From Phoronis australis (lineage: Eukaryota > Phoronida > Phoronidae): a stretch of 53,998 nt of DNA. The stretch is taken from NCBI GenBank assembly GCA_002633005.1, contig NMRA01000061.1, positions 1,101,264 through 1,155,261 of the forward strand, read 5' to 3'. Shown here in pieces: positions 12,423-26,000 of the stretch. Within the stretch, counting starts at the first letter, position 1; the number at the start of each line of letters is the position of its first letter. The position numbers and the translations under genes were made by a program. The notes under the pieces are model-generated. The model had not been told where the DNA came from. It was given only the letters and a program-made list of their open reading frames with translations, and searched no databases.

Positions 12423-15400
12423 ATTGCCGCAAGACTACCCTGTATTGTGTATACCTGCTTACATGTTAATTTGTATCATGTGACTTACAAGTTCGAGAGG
12501 CTGGGGATGCATAACATAACGTCTGTTTTTGTATTGCATTGTACGATGCATAAATGTCATTACAATAAATAATACATAAGTACAATACAAGTCATTCCCC
12601 TGATCAATATGTTTTAATTATTCTCAGTTAAGCCAGAAGGGACATAATTTTTTAATTTTTTAAATGTTTATTATGAAAAGTACAATGTTCAGTAATAAGT
12701 GTTAAGCCCAGAGAGGACTTAGAAAGCAATATTATATTTTGGAATATGGCAACCATTAAAACGCCCATTTTGAGCATTGAGAAACCTAGTGTATAACCTG
12801 CATTCCCCAATAGGAATCTAATCTTGCCCATAAATAGCCTGCGACTCAAAAAACTGACAGGTCATGTGAAACCCATTTCTGTTGTGCAGTATCGCGTTTC
12901 CCCCATAGGACAACAACTCCAGTGTCTTAATGAGCCAGTATGTCACACTTCAAGTCTGCCTTGATAACCCAAAACCAAGGCTTAGTCCCCCAGAAATCTG
13001 AGTTGTTATCCAGCCACACCAGCACATGTCCTTATACAGTACAGACTAAGGCCATCGCCATCTGGTTTTGATAGCATCCGATTTCACAGCAGCAGAGGGG
13101 ATCCCAAAAGGTCATAGGTCACCTAGCAGAAGACTCAAGAAAGGAAGATCAGAGGTTGTGCAAACAGCAGCTGGTGGCGACAGCATCCCACAAAAGGTCA
13201 GAGGTCACACACAACAGCTGGAAGAATTTGCGTTCTGTAGGGCATATCATATGGAAAGACAGAAATTGGACAGTCTCAACTCTCAAGGAAGGGGGAATGA
13301 TATGGGCAGCAACAACCATTATCTTGCTGTCATTGAGCACCGAATATTCTTTTGTTGGCTTACATTACAAAGATCCTAATTTGGAGTGAAAGTTCCTACA
13401 GTTACATAATACAACATTTCTCAATAATCGAGTCACGACACGACACGTGTCACAGGTTCTGCATAATAATGGGCAAAATAAACGAAGAAATAAATAATTG
13501 AAAACAAAATAAATAAGTAAAAACCAAACTGTAAACTACTGGACGTAGGGTCCAATCTGTGTCTGCGCCAGACAAGATTGAAATAAACCTTTGTGGCAAA
13601 ATGATTCATTAATCACAAACAAAATGAAACATGGATTCGGGCTATTTGAAATCCTGTAATGTTTGGTGGAAAAACTGCTATCTACCAACAAAGAGCTTGT
13701 AACAAAGAGGACATGTTCCTGTTTACGCACAGATAGGAGTCGATGCCCTCGTTCAAGATGCCAATAATAGTTGACTATGGGTGCAAGAGGAATCTCTTTC
13801 AGCCAGGTGTCATGGAGGGTAATGACACATGGGTTAAACACTAACCAATCACAACAAAGAGAATGCGATATTCTATACACCTATACATACAAATCCCAAA
13901 GAATTTAACTCTTCCATATATGGAGGTAGAAAAACAAACATACAGTATGATTGCCCCGGGGAAGGGGCGCTGACACACTATGAGCAGCATGGGACACGTG
14001 AAGAATGATTATAACGCAAGCTTTTTATATTTTTTATATCTACAGTGAAACTTGGTGGCATCCAAATGATAAATGTGAAAACAATCCTTGTGTAATGAAG
14101 TGGTTAGCACACCAGGAGGGTACATCTGTTGGCCGAGTGCCTACGGAGGCGTTGCATTGTGGGTAAATACTGTAGAATCAGAGAGGGTACCATACAGGAA
14201 ATGGCTATTTAACTTTACATTAGGAAAATCCATCTTTTGGAAGAGATTTGCGGCTGAAAATATTGAATAACTATGGAATAATTTCTCCACTTTAGCACAG
14301 TGAAAGACTAATGAATATTTTGCCAAGGTCGATACACAGTTACACTAAGAAGATGCGCATAAGTCTTGCATCGGCGAATTTCCAGGTATTTTATGAGCTG
14401 CCACATCTATTTTCAGACTCTCCTGATACAAAACGCAGTGTCAGATATTTGAATACCAAAATCACTCATGTCCCAATCTTCAGAATCAAGAACATTCAAT
14501 TTCGGCTTGAATTTCGGAGAGTTAGTCCCAAACTACAGAATTTTTACCTTAGCGAGTAATAGTTGTCAAAAATAACTTACGCACAGTAAATAAGACTGCA
14601 GGCTTAACAGAAATAGCACCTAAAATTCTTGTGTACAGTTTAAGCAAGACAGACTTTTTAGAAGAGCTTACAACAAACATGAACACTTTTCAAAGAAATT
14701 AGATAATGAATGGTTTTCAGTTTAGCACAAAAGTAGAATATTTTGTTCTACATCTCATCACTAAACTTCAGTATTTCCCTGGTTTGTACTATATAATAAG
14801 ACCAAAAAATAATTATATTGCTGGGAATTTGTGAAAATAGGCCTACCCAAAAGTGGGCATATTTTTGGAAAGTAGGCTCAAGGATGTATTTTCAGTAACT
14901 GTTAAAGTGTTTTAAAAATCTGATGGATTGCTAAAAAAATGCAATCTAATAAGTTTTTCTATAAACTAGATATTGCAAATTTTGGGATCACGTTTTCACT
15001 TGAAGGACGCCTCACTTGACAAGACACCGGGTGCCTTTGTCCGTAACCAACCCTATTAGTACAGTTTTAATGCAGTTTGTTTCCTGAATGCGAAATAAGT
15101 ATGGACGAATATAACTATATACATAAAAAAATGTTTCCTTAAAAAATTACAGCTTTAGTGCTTAATGTTTGTTTAAAAAGCGCATAAAACTGTTGCATAC
15201 GTTAACTGTTGATTCTTTATCACTACAAACCAACAGTGCTTATAAAGACTACACACATTTACAGAAGGTTTAGGCCTGTTTACTATTATATAGGGTAACG
15301 GTTGAATATAACATGCTCGAATTTTGAGAACCAGTTTTCTCCACTGAATAACGGGCATCAAGCTGGTTCTTAAAATGTTCAACATCCCAAAAAGACAGAA

Positions 15401-16070
15401 ACTGCATTTCCTTCCTGTCAACTCAACCCCTCTTGCAGACCAGAATTAGAAATTGGGTCAAGCTAAAGACACAGAGAGTACAATATTTTCTATAGGTCGA
15501 TTACGAAATAGATTATAATGCTGGACACATGATTTCTGATGTTCTATTTACATAACAAATGAGCAGAAAAAGTCCATTAAAACTATTGATCTTGGAAGAA
15601 CTTAAACCCACCACCAGGAATGTCAAGGAACGTTGTGACGAAAAAAATAACAAATTGGGCCATTAAAACAAGCTTTTACGAGGCAATCTGATGTCAAAGC
15701 ATTCTAAATAAGCAAGCACTCTGCAAAATAAAACTAATTATCAATGCCATCTGATAGTGATACATTTTATTGATGCACTTTAACAGTCTTCCACATGATG
15801 CTGTACGTCTATAGTGTATAACTGTATAAGTGGCAATAAATGCAACTAAAACTATCCTGTTCATCTATAGCCTGCACCCCCTCCCCCCCTCCTCCGCAGC
15901 CGCTGCTTAACGCAGTCAAAACTTTTTTTTGAGTAGACCTTGTAGTTTTATATGCCAGTAACTAGCACACCACAGGTTGTCATTGTTAGTCAAGTCTATT
16001 GTTACTCCACTGTAACGGACTGTGTCGGTTTCATTACTTGTTGTTGGGCAAAGCAAGGTGGCCACAATTG

Positions 16071-16120
16071 TTTCTTCTGATGATAGTGTTTCAATTAAAC
16101 GCCGAAACATGTCAAGGCGA
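16071..16120 (+). ncRNA. hammerhead-ribozyme-like motif (decayed)
   Basis: Has the hammerhead core boxes in order: CTGATGA (16077-16083), a hairpin GTGTTT/AAACGC with a 5-base loop (16086-16102), GAAA (16104-16107) and GTC (16111-16113). TTCTT before the core can pair with AAGG after it as stem I. The short palindromic ACATGT stem III is like dimer-acting ribozymes of Penelope-like elements. The 10.1-11.1 base pair is missing, so it may be inactive. Confidence 0.35.
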
Positions 16121-17515
16121 TTTAAATGTGTTGTTGTTTTTATTACCATATAGTGCTACTTTCATCTGAAGCAGTGAACCCAGGACTGCCAGGAGTGGCA
16201 GTCTTGCTTAATACCATGAAATAATGACGGTAAAATCTGCGCAAAATCATTGAGGAAATCGATTTTTCATTTTTCAAAGATTTTTAACGTTCCGAACACT
16301 CACTAATTCTCAAAACCTTGAGTGATGGTAGCCAGGTATAGAACTTTATATCAAAATAACAAAAGATTCGTTTGATGTTTGCTACATTTTACAGAGAATG
16401 AAACAATTAACTTTCACTTGTCCATCATACTGTGTCCTAAATTGACGAGAGCTTGTTGTAACCCATAATCCAATTCTCCGTCACACCTGGTTAAGAAGTG
16501 CACACGTCAGCAGTTAATGAAACCTTTTGATGTCGAGTGTCTGTGAGAGTTCAGACTGATTTGAGCCTCGAGGTAAATCTTCAATCCTTTGAGCCAAGTT
16601 CTGTACCTGGTGACTACAATTTTGCGCGATTTTAAAAATATTTCAAAACCACCAAAACTCGTCAAAAGAATCGTGACATTGGTACTAAGTGTGATCTACT
16701 TCCTCTAACTGGACAAATTCACATTTACAAGACTTAGTATACAAACCAGCGGCACCTTCAGCCGAAGTACAGCGTGACACGCTAATGTAATTGTTCTAGA
16801 CACCGTATGAATGCCAGATGATTGAAACCAATTTAAACTGCTGAAGATTATGCTCTTAATCAAACTTCATGGAGCCAATGTTACTTTCCCTATTGATATT
16901 TTACTGGTATGTTCTTAATTACAATCATTGTGTACCGCCACTCAGTAACAGTGTATAGCTGTACTTCAGACTACAGACTTCCCTTCATAGTAAACCACCC
17001 TTCAGAATAGAGACCTAGAACCATTACGGACACGCGTTCGTATTCCATTTTCCATATTTGCTTTCACTTCAAACAGGCTGGCTATTATCAAACATCAAAT
17101 GTCAAGAATTTAATGGAGTCTGAGATTTCACAAGGAAATCGTCATAACTGATACAGAAACAGCGCGATTCATTTCCTGCCACACAAACATCTATTTTTAC
17201 CAACTGAGGGCATGAACCGCGGAACACCCAACAACGAAGAAGAGATTTGGCAGAAGGCATGCACTGGTACTTGATCCAAAGGGAACAGACAGTTGCAGGT
17301 GTTTACAAGAGCATTGACTGCCCAAAGGTCACAGGGGTCAACAAAACAAGAAGCCTGTTTACTTGCACTCTTAACAATTGGAGTGGTGAGGGGATCAACA
17401 TGTAACAGTTCAGGCATGTTTGCCTTCATGGATTTTTCGTCATTGACCTCTCTCATCCTTTGTGTGGGGAGAGTCACAGCTAACACCACATGCCAATGTC
17501 ACAATGGAATCAATA

Positions 17516-17560
17516 CAGTAAAGACTCACCAATTCAGGACACAATATGGTGGACAAGCTA
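17516..17560 (+). repeat. end fragment of the pogo-like MITE family
   Basis: CAGTAAAGACTCACCAATTC followed by AGGACACAATATGG matches the inverted right end of the element at 6006-6225. The partner end was not found. Confidence 0.5.
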
Positions 17561-18189
17561 AATGTCATTTTGTCCGCATTTTCTCATACAAAGTGAGAAG
17601 CACAAATTAAACGCTTTGTCAGCTTCAACTTGCACAGCAAAGCTGGTATTGGACAATGTTTTGAGAAACTTTAGCAATACACAGAAATACTAACGAGCCT
17701 TTGAAAAATGAATAGACCAATTTTGCTAATCATTCTTGACTGAAGTTTGTGATATTTTCCTGTAATTCAACACTGGCAACAAAAGTGGTGTAGCCATCTC
17801 ATATTGCCACTCATAATGCGTTCTCATTTTCAGTGGGATTTCCACAGTACAACTTCACTTTCAACAGCCTGTAGGTTATTTTACACACAAAAAGAGGACA
17901 ACGGGAGATTTCGCTAATCGTTATCACTAATAACAAGTCAATGAGAACAGAAACTCTCAACATGACCACGTGCATAGAGAACAACCACAGATGAGGCATA
18001 CGAGACAAGCTGCCCAGTTAGGTGACTTTCAAACACGATTTCTGATGTAAGAATGCCTTTATGATTTTGTTTCATACAAAATGGTTTGCCTTGGGATTCG
18101 AACATTTTACAAACAGTTTCATTTCGCACCATCAAAATCTACAGAAGGGATGTTCCAAAGGAGGTACTTATTTTTGACAACAGGTTATA

Positions 18190-19440
18190 CTGTTTTATAG
18201 ATCAAACTTCATGAAAATCCATCAAAGAACTTGGCAAATACTAAAGCAGACACAACGACCATTTGCCACCAGGGGGTGCCATCAACACTAGCTGTACTTT
18301 CCTCAACATGAACAAGCATGTCAAATTTCATGAAATCCATTGAAAAACTTGGTAGTTAGAAGATATTTAAGCAAACGCAAAGAAAACCTAAATTGCCACA
18401 AGGGAGCACCACAGTAGTAACATCCTTCTAAAAAATCAACACCAGCCATGCGGAGGTTCATCCAAGACTTCAAAAAGAGGGCACTCAAAATGGGTTTCAC
18501 AACTTCTCAGTGCATCCATGACCAGTAACGCTTGACTGTGTTTCGATTACCTCAATGCCAACTGCTGTTATAGTGTGTTATGTTACTGTGAAACCATGGT
18601 TCAGCACTAAAGTTTTTTGTATCTTACAAAATTTCTAAACTAACTTTTATAATCTGGACAAAACGATGAGGTCCTACGGCTGCTGCTAGCAAGTTAAAAA
18701 GAAACAAGAATTGTTATTTGCTTACTTTACTTGAGTATCCAAATGCTGAACAGGGCATCTTAACTAGTGGTGTTTGAATTTGAGTCAAGGTGTCCATTTG
18801 GACGCCATGGACACCCTCTAGATGTAGGCCTGCAGCCACGCTGTCCCCAACAGGAACTCACGTGTCAAACTTCATGACTATCGAGAGATATTGAAGCATG
18901 CGATAACATTTCCATTAATGGCTCCACAACAGGCGGAGCTGTCTGAAAATCACCAACCATGCTCTGCTCAATTATTTCAACAAAGCAAATTTTCATAAAA
19001 ATCCTCGAAAGAACTTCACAGAGACTGAGGTAAATGTAAGGAAAACTAAACTGCCAACAGAAGGTGCAACCACGGGTCTGTTCGAAATTTGAGCGGTGGC
19101 CACGATCTCCATATAGCGGACAGAAAATAATAAAGATAGCTACTTGGGGGCACAGAATAGGTCGACTCTGTATGGAACTGGGAAGACACTGCCGTCTCCT
19201 TCAAAGAAATGTATTTGCCAGACTTCATGAAGATCTATCGAGACACTAGGCAGATGGTGATGGCCACGCAAAGAAAACCAAAACTGCCCCAACAGGATGC
19301 CACACTCATTTAACTCGTCTCAAACAACATCACTCGTGCTCTCCTCAATGTCATATTTCCTAAAGACCCATCAAGAACTTGGTAGATATTGATGCAGAAG
19401 TGAAAATTAGACAATAGGGGGCACTACAGTAGTGAGAACA
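18190..19440 (+). repeat. degenerate ~100-bp repeat array, about 6 units
   Basis: Units recur near 18190, 18310, 18855, 18980, 19210 and 19345. Each reads roughly CAAACTTCATGAARATCCAT, then AACTTGG...GATA, then GCAAAGAAAACC and a GCCACNAGGGGGTGC-CACAGTAGT-like end. Related units occur at 32430-32890. Divergence between units is high. Confidence 0.7.
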
Positions 19441-19980
19441 ACACGAAAATTAATGTTAGTTCACTATTGCTGGAGACTATGCTTGCTGCAAATAATGACC
19501 TTCTGTGACAAGTCGACTTAGACTTGAGCAATGACCAACTGCTAACTCATTCCAAAATCACCTCTAGTTTGTGTAATAAATAAGCTGACAACACTTTCCT
19601 AACAATAAGTCGTATAAAACAGAAGGGAAGACAAGGTTAACAGTAGCTTTCTCACTCGGTTTGATGAAGTTCATTCTCCACACACATTCATAAATTATTC
19701 ACAAAGACACACAATGTTCACTGGGTGGCCTACTGACTAAGAATACGTCTTCTTCTTGTCTTGCACAGAGACAGGGCTGTTCACAGACTAAGATTTTCCC
19801 ATCACTACCTGAATGCAGCTGGGGATGTTGTCTCACCAAATGAATTGTGAGTTCCCCCGGTTCCCTGGCGATTAATTGACAAGTTCTACGTGGAGCTGAA
19901 CACAACACTCACACGGATCCAAGTAAATGCGACACCAATCAACAAGACAAACAAAAAACGCAACAAACACGTTTACTCAC

Positions 19981-20091
19981 TTAGCTCCAGAGCGAGCCCA
20001 GTTTGTCGTAGAACGAGGCTGAAGTCTTCATATGTTGACTTTGAGTCCTATTGGCCAGTGAGATGATGGGTTGGGAAGCGGCAGGAGAAAT
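19981..20091 (-). CDS. COG1: COG1 coding exon 22 with stop
   Basis: Encodes ISPAASQPIISLANRTQSQH then MKTSASFYDKLGSLWS and TAA (19981-19983). The ending resembles human SAPSLFKLGWLSS. Acceptor TTGCAG directly after a 22-bp tandem repeat in the intron. The 3' UTR would lie below 19981. Confidence 0.9.
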   Translation of the reverse strand: MSPAASQPIISLANRTQSQHMKTSASFYDKLGSLWS

Positions 20092-23000
20092 CTGCAACAC
20101 AAGCAACAACACTGGTCAACATAAGCAACAACACTGGTCAACATTAAGCTGTCATCCACACACTCCAATTATTCTCAGAACGTGACAATCCATACGAAAT
20201 GTCTACGGGGCAAAGCTCGAGCTACAAAGTCTGCCAGTATAGCATTGTCTTGTTCCTGTAAACTTTCTAAGCTATTCTCTAATGAATTTTACGTCATTCT
20301 TTGTTGAACTCTTGACCAGTGACAAGAAATACGTGAAAGAACCGTTACTGAACTCACAATTTCCGTTTCAAAAGCTTTATCACCAGAAATGTCTCGCAAG
20401 AGCTTCGTTTTACGGGACTAGCCCGTCTTAAGTGGGATATCGTCTGCAAATGTGGGCCAAAAATGTAGCTTGCTGCTCGTCTCGCGAAATGTCTATTGAT
20501 ATTACAAAAATCAGAATACACCAAAATATTTTGGTGAAAAATAGCTGTGGAGGTTATTAGATTGCAAACTTGAATTTCATGCGATGTTTCACTTTTCAAG
20601 GGAGATTCACAAGCACAAAAATAAGCGAGTTTGAATGAGACATGTCAAACGCCGATTCAGAGGCTGCTTGAGCAAGCATTCTGTAAAAAAAGTCGAATTA
20701 TTTCTTTCTCAAAACTGAAAGTGATTGTGGCATTACGTTATAGCTAGAGAGCAGGCTCTATGAGCTGGCATGACCCAGCACATAATTCTATGCGATTAGC
20801 TTTTTCTGTGTTAATTACCATGACATGCATGGGTCAGCGAAAAGCCAGCATCTTGATTTTGTATTCAGTTTTATTGAGCAAACACGTATGACTGACAGAC
20901 AGTGCTCAATAAGAAGCAAGAGACTATTTTTTGCTCAATGCCTGTTGATGTTGAACCATGATTGAGACCGTTTACTAGGCCATTCACATCATTTTCTAAT
21001 GTTTGAATGGAAAGTAATTACACGCCAGGGGAATACTAATCAGCACGAAAAATCGCCGCTTCATGATATCTAGAGACCTAAATTTCTACTTTAAGAAACA
21101 TAAAAAAAACACCTTCAACACCACTGATAAAACAGATGCCAGATCTCCAAGTAACTGGGATGATGAATCATACAAAAAACCTATAGTGAACCCACCTACC
21201 TGCGGTTTGATAAGCCCCACCCTCTCTGCGGGGGTTGCTGTTTGCGGGGTAGTGACAGGCAGCAGAGAGAACCGTCCACAGCTTGCTGTCAAAGGCAGGA
21301 CATTGTGCTGCTCTTGTTGGCCGGTGGTGCTGGCACGTGCACCGCCATACGCACCATGCTTGTCGGCGCAGGCCAGAGCACCAAACAACACCTGGGGAAG
21401 AGAGGTGACAATAAGGACCCATGTCACATACAGAGGTATGACACTTTTAAGTTATATTTTGGAAAAACTGAATAAAATATGCAAATTCTACCTTTGGATG
21501 GTTTTTAAAATTGAGAAAACAAATCAAATCAGAGAATTATTTGAAACACTAAATAATTTTAGTTGCAACATCACAGCAAGACAATCATTTACAAAATCAG
21601 GACCACTTTAGTTTATTTACTCACCAGACTGCGTTGCGATTGCCTCAACAGGTGGCGCTCCACGTGAGGACTAAAGACATCAAGGTCAAAAGGGTCAACA
21701 CAGCTCTCTAGGTTCTCGATAAGTGCAGGCACTTTCTGGACAAAGACATCGTTTTCCTGAAATCAAAGGCACAATCAAATAACAGGCGAACATGTACTGG
21801 ACAAACACAGCTGTCTCAAAGCAATGTTGATGTTAAAAGTTCATAAATTCTGAATTATAAAATGTGGAATAGAACAATTCATTCAGCCAGGCTAATGGTG
21901 AAAGTACACCTAATTCACAACAGGGGCACTCACATAAAATTTCTAATGCATGGCCTACTGATTACCCAGCCAACAATATGTCACAAATCATGACGCAGGA
22001 AAGAAACATTTAACAGGGAAACCATGCTTCATATGAAAAAAATAGATACATTAAAACAATTGAGATTTTAAGAAATGCACACTGTCTCAAACATCGCATT
22101 GCTGCTAACGCTTATAGACAACACCTGCCCGAAGAACCTAACTTCTGTACTCAAAACTTGAGACTAAATAAATAACCAAATACAAGGGACCCTTCAAAGA
22201 AACTTACAAATTTGTACTAGAATACTGTGACATAAGTGGTTAAGCTTCAAGTCTGATTTCAAAGATTAGATCTTGGTCCTTTATCTATGCTCTTGGGTTT
22301 CACACATTTAACATATGAGTTACGAAACTGGTTTATAAACGACAACCAATTCACCACCTTGGCTTTCTCATTCTGCTTAACATAATTTATTCAACTGTAG
22401 TTACTAAAACTGGGGGGACCTCACAAAAGCCTTAAATTTCACATTAAAAACACCAAAAACAATCTTACCAGTCTAACTGCTATCAAATTAAATACCCACA
22501 TACACATCTGACGATATGTTAATTAGATAATCTCTAGTTATAACCATTTATTGGTTAGTACATACAATGTAAAATCGGGACAATCAATCTAGTCATCCCT
22601 CATCAGCCTCCATGGTGTTTAGTATGAAAAGTTGTCAGATATTGCTGCTCGTTTTTCCGTGGATTATGGTACAGGGCTTGGAATAACCAATGACAAAAAA
22701 CGCGGAAACTTTGAAACTTTTACGGCCCAAATCATGCCCGATAGCCAGCCTTGAAATGGTCAATGTGAACCTTTCCCCGACAAAAATTGGGAGGACTAAA
22801 AACAAGAAAAACCTTACCACCAACAGTAGCATGCGTCTGCGCTCGCCCGTCCACTCCCAACCCACACATTTTTGGCTGCAGAGCGGTAGTATTTGTCGCC
22901 GCGCTTAACAATAACACGAGACGCCATTGAAAATCCCACCACGCTGTCCCAGATGCCCCGGCAATGTTGACAATTTACGTTCCTCCGAAACATAAAGAGC

Positions 23001-26000
23001 AACTTCCGTTTTTCGAGGTGAACGTCGTCTGCAATGCCGCGGTAAGAAAGGAATTTGCCGCGAAAATTTTATATCAAATCCGATTTTTTTACGCGGAAAT
23101 ATTATAAAAAAGCGGAAAGCACATTTGAAAAAAGCGGAAATCCGCGTTTTTCGCGGAAAATTCCAAGCCCTGATGGTATGATAAAGAATGGAGAGGCATT
23201 GTGTTTGTGGTGGTTGTGACAACTCGGTATTTGAGAACACTGTGGCTCTTTTCACTTTCCCGCGAGACATCAGAAAACCACGGATAAAGCACACCTTTGT
23301 ACAAGAAACTTGTGTGTTGGTGGACAAGACACACTGATGCAGTGCATGTTCATACATCACACTCATGTCCGTGGAGCTAAGAAACTTTCAATTAAAATCG
23401 CTTTTCTTCAATTTTCTCGTAAATAAGATTTTGGATTCACGGTTGGTTGTGATACGAAGTGCTATCAAGAAAGGATTAATGGTGCTGGCAATGTAACCAC
23501 TTGTCAAAACAACTGAATGGTGGTTTTAAGCACTTAAATTTGAAAACACTGCTTTCAAAGATGGCCGACATGTCACAAATCTCCCATCAAAACTGACAAC
23601 ACTACATACCTCTGTATCTGACTTCCTGCTCAGCAGGCTGTTGAGAAACTTTAGGTCAAACACGTGTTGCAGGGCTCGTGACTGTGTCAGCGTGTACTTG
23701 GTCGACATCCAAGATGACTCCTTGTTGTTCTCCAGTAGTTGTGTGTAGATGTCTACGATTAATAGCGATGACTGCTTGATGAAAAAATTTAAAGACTTCC
23801 TGAAACGAACATGGAGAAAAACTTAAGTGGATTATCTTGGTCTCGTATATCTGACTGGTTTTTCCTAAGCTCTTAAGCTTGTCGTTCTTGAACTCGAGCT
23901 CGGACGTTTTGCCGAAACGTGTCTCAATTGGAACACCTAGCTGACTAATGGCATTCAGTGCTTGCAGTGACTGCTTAGTCAAGGAATTACTTAAATAAAC
24001 TTATATTAAGATGATACACTGAAAGCTGATGATAACATTTCTCAAAAATTTAACGGATATATTGGCCAACATCAGTTAAAACATCCATGCACTCATCCTT
24101 CGTTGTCTACTGGTTTAATGGACACTCGCTTGAATTCCTGCCTGGTATATTCATAAGACCTGCACCAGTTGATCAAATTCTTGCTCTTCGTGGGATCGAC
24201 AAATATACCAGAGATTCAGCGAGCGTTCATAGCAATAAAAACATTTACAAATTAATTGAGAACTGAAACAAATAGAAGGAACAAAGACTAAAATAGCCAT
24301 TTACCGAATGTATTGTGTGGGTATTTAAACAAATGTGCTCATATCCATGTTGTTTTTAAGTGAAAATATCACTGACGCACGCATGCATCTAAGGTTCACT
24401 GATAAGCGCAGATAGCTATCAACTGTTCGTCAGCCTTTTTACATAGGATATTTTTGTGTATCATTGAACATTCTTACTGCATTTCAATAAAAGATATTAT
24501 TTAATGTTAAATTGAAGACACAAAAACCGCCTTGTAACGAGAAAGCCTAGCTTCATTCACGTGCAAATCACTTGCATCTCGGGTTTACTCAAGCATTTAC
24601 GTATAAGCTAGACAAAGGTGCACCTTGACATATATTGACAAATGGGCCAAAATATCAGAATACACCATCACATATTCTAAGTTCGACAGTACAGGTGCAT
24701 TCTCATTATACAAAGTTGCCAAAATCTCAAACTTACCTCGAGAGGGCGTGACCGCCAACTCTGTTCACTTCTCTGCACATGTCAAACAGCATGGCTGACA
24801 CGTACCAAGATGGTTGACACGGTACACGAATGGTGGACTTGACCTTCTGACCTTTCTCTGTCTCCTCCTCAACTTCAATGTCATCCCATCGCTATGGATA
24901 AATAGCACTGTCATTTCATAATTGCTGTTACGGAGTCACAAAAGAACAGTACACAGACAATATTACAAAGATGTATCACTTGAACTTCACATAGAAAATA
25001 TAAATTTTGGCTAAAATGATATGGGCACGCACTTTTTTGTATTTATTTTGAAGTAAAGATGAGCACCTTCAAAACAGAAGCAGTTCCAAACCAAAAATAA
25101 ACATAATTTTTTTACCAAGTTATTTCTTTAAACATATGTCAAGAATATTACATTTGCAATAGTGGCAATAAGCTAGCTACCTACACTCAAAACAACAAGA
25201 TGGACTACAACATGATCAAATGCTTTAGCAAAATCAATCAACACCAAACCAAGGAAACAACAGAGCATGTGAAATGCTTCAGCGAATCAGTGAACAGCAC
25301 ACAACTGCCACAGTAAGTCACCACAACACTCGACACTTTGTAACTATACTCACTGTGGCACTTGTCAACTTGTTGTTAACGCCGTGATCTAGCACCGCCT
25401 GCCTGAAATCCTTAATCAGTTTTTCGCTGATAAAGCGACTCCAGAGGTCGAATGCTTGCTGGGTACATGCTACCAGTGTTGACTTTAATTGATTCCATTC
25501 AGCGATGCACTTGTCTAGTTCACTGCTACCACTAGTACCCCGACCAGTTCTCTTTGCTCTATAACTAAACCACAAAGAAGTTTCCTCACACAACACCATC
25601 TTGATGGAGTATGGAAGTACACAAAGCAGCCTGAAAATGTTCCTTCTGCGACTTACTTTCTAGTGGAGCAGTCTCGATTAAATAACCTTCCGCATAAAAA
25701 TCTCATCTTATCTCGACAAAGAAATGGGTTTGGTGGTAAAGTTTAATCTCACAATTTCAATTTGACAATCTTCCAAACAGAACTTGTGCCATCTGCACTT
25801 AACATAATGTCTTTAGCCAACAAATTTCTTTAACACATAAATGAATTTTTCCACTTGACCAGTTCCTATACTACTTATTTCCAAACAGCCATTTTCAGTA
25901 CCACTAGAACGGTGCAGACTCTGTATTCCTATTCTCAAAGGCATTTTGCCCCTGGATAGCTCACCTGAGGGCAGCATCAGCAACATCTGCCTTGCCCAGT

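Larger units (their letters stand above)
11438..18189. other. intergenic sequence downstream of COG1, no gene seen
   Basis: Contains the LINE tail relic, the hammerhead-like motif and MITE fragments. A minus-strand frame at 13536-13880 includes FNPCVITLHDTWLKEIP, weakly like a LINE endonuclease domain, but is too short to call. Nothing else was recognised. Confidence 0.55.

Noticed and set aside
13536-13880. 114-codon minus-strand frame with FNPCVITLHDTWLKEIP, like a LINE endonuclease
   Set aside because: The match is limited to a few residues and no catalytic motif follows; too weak to list as a gene or relic.
18080-18125. GTTCGAATCCC on the minus strand, like a tRNA B box
   Set aside because: There is no A box at the right distance and no cloverleaf can be drawn.
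21063-21611. 182-codon open frame on the plus strand, the longest in the window
   Set aside because: It overlaps COG1 exon 21 and its intron on the other strand, has no recognisable domain, and the minus-strand exon is clearly conserved.
23881-23945. GACGTTTTGCCGAAACGTGTC-like hairpin as a second hammerhead
   Set aside because: It has a GAAAC box but no CTGATGA core upstream; only a short palindrome.
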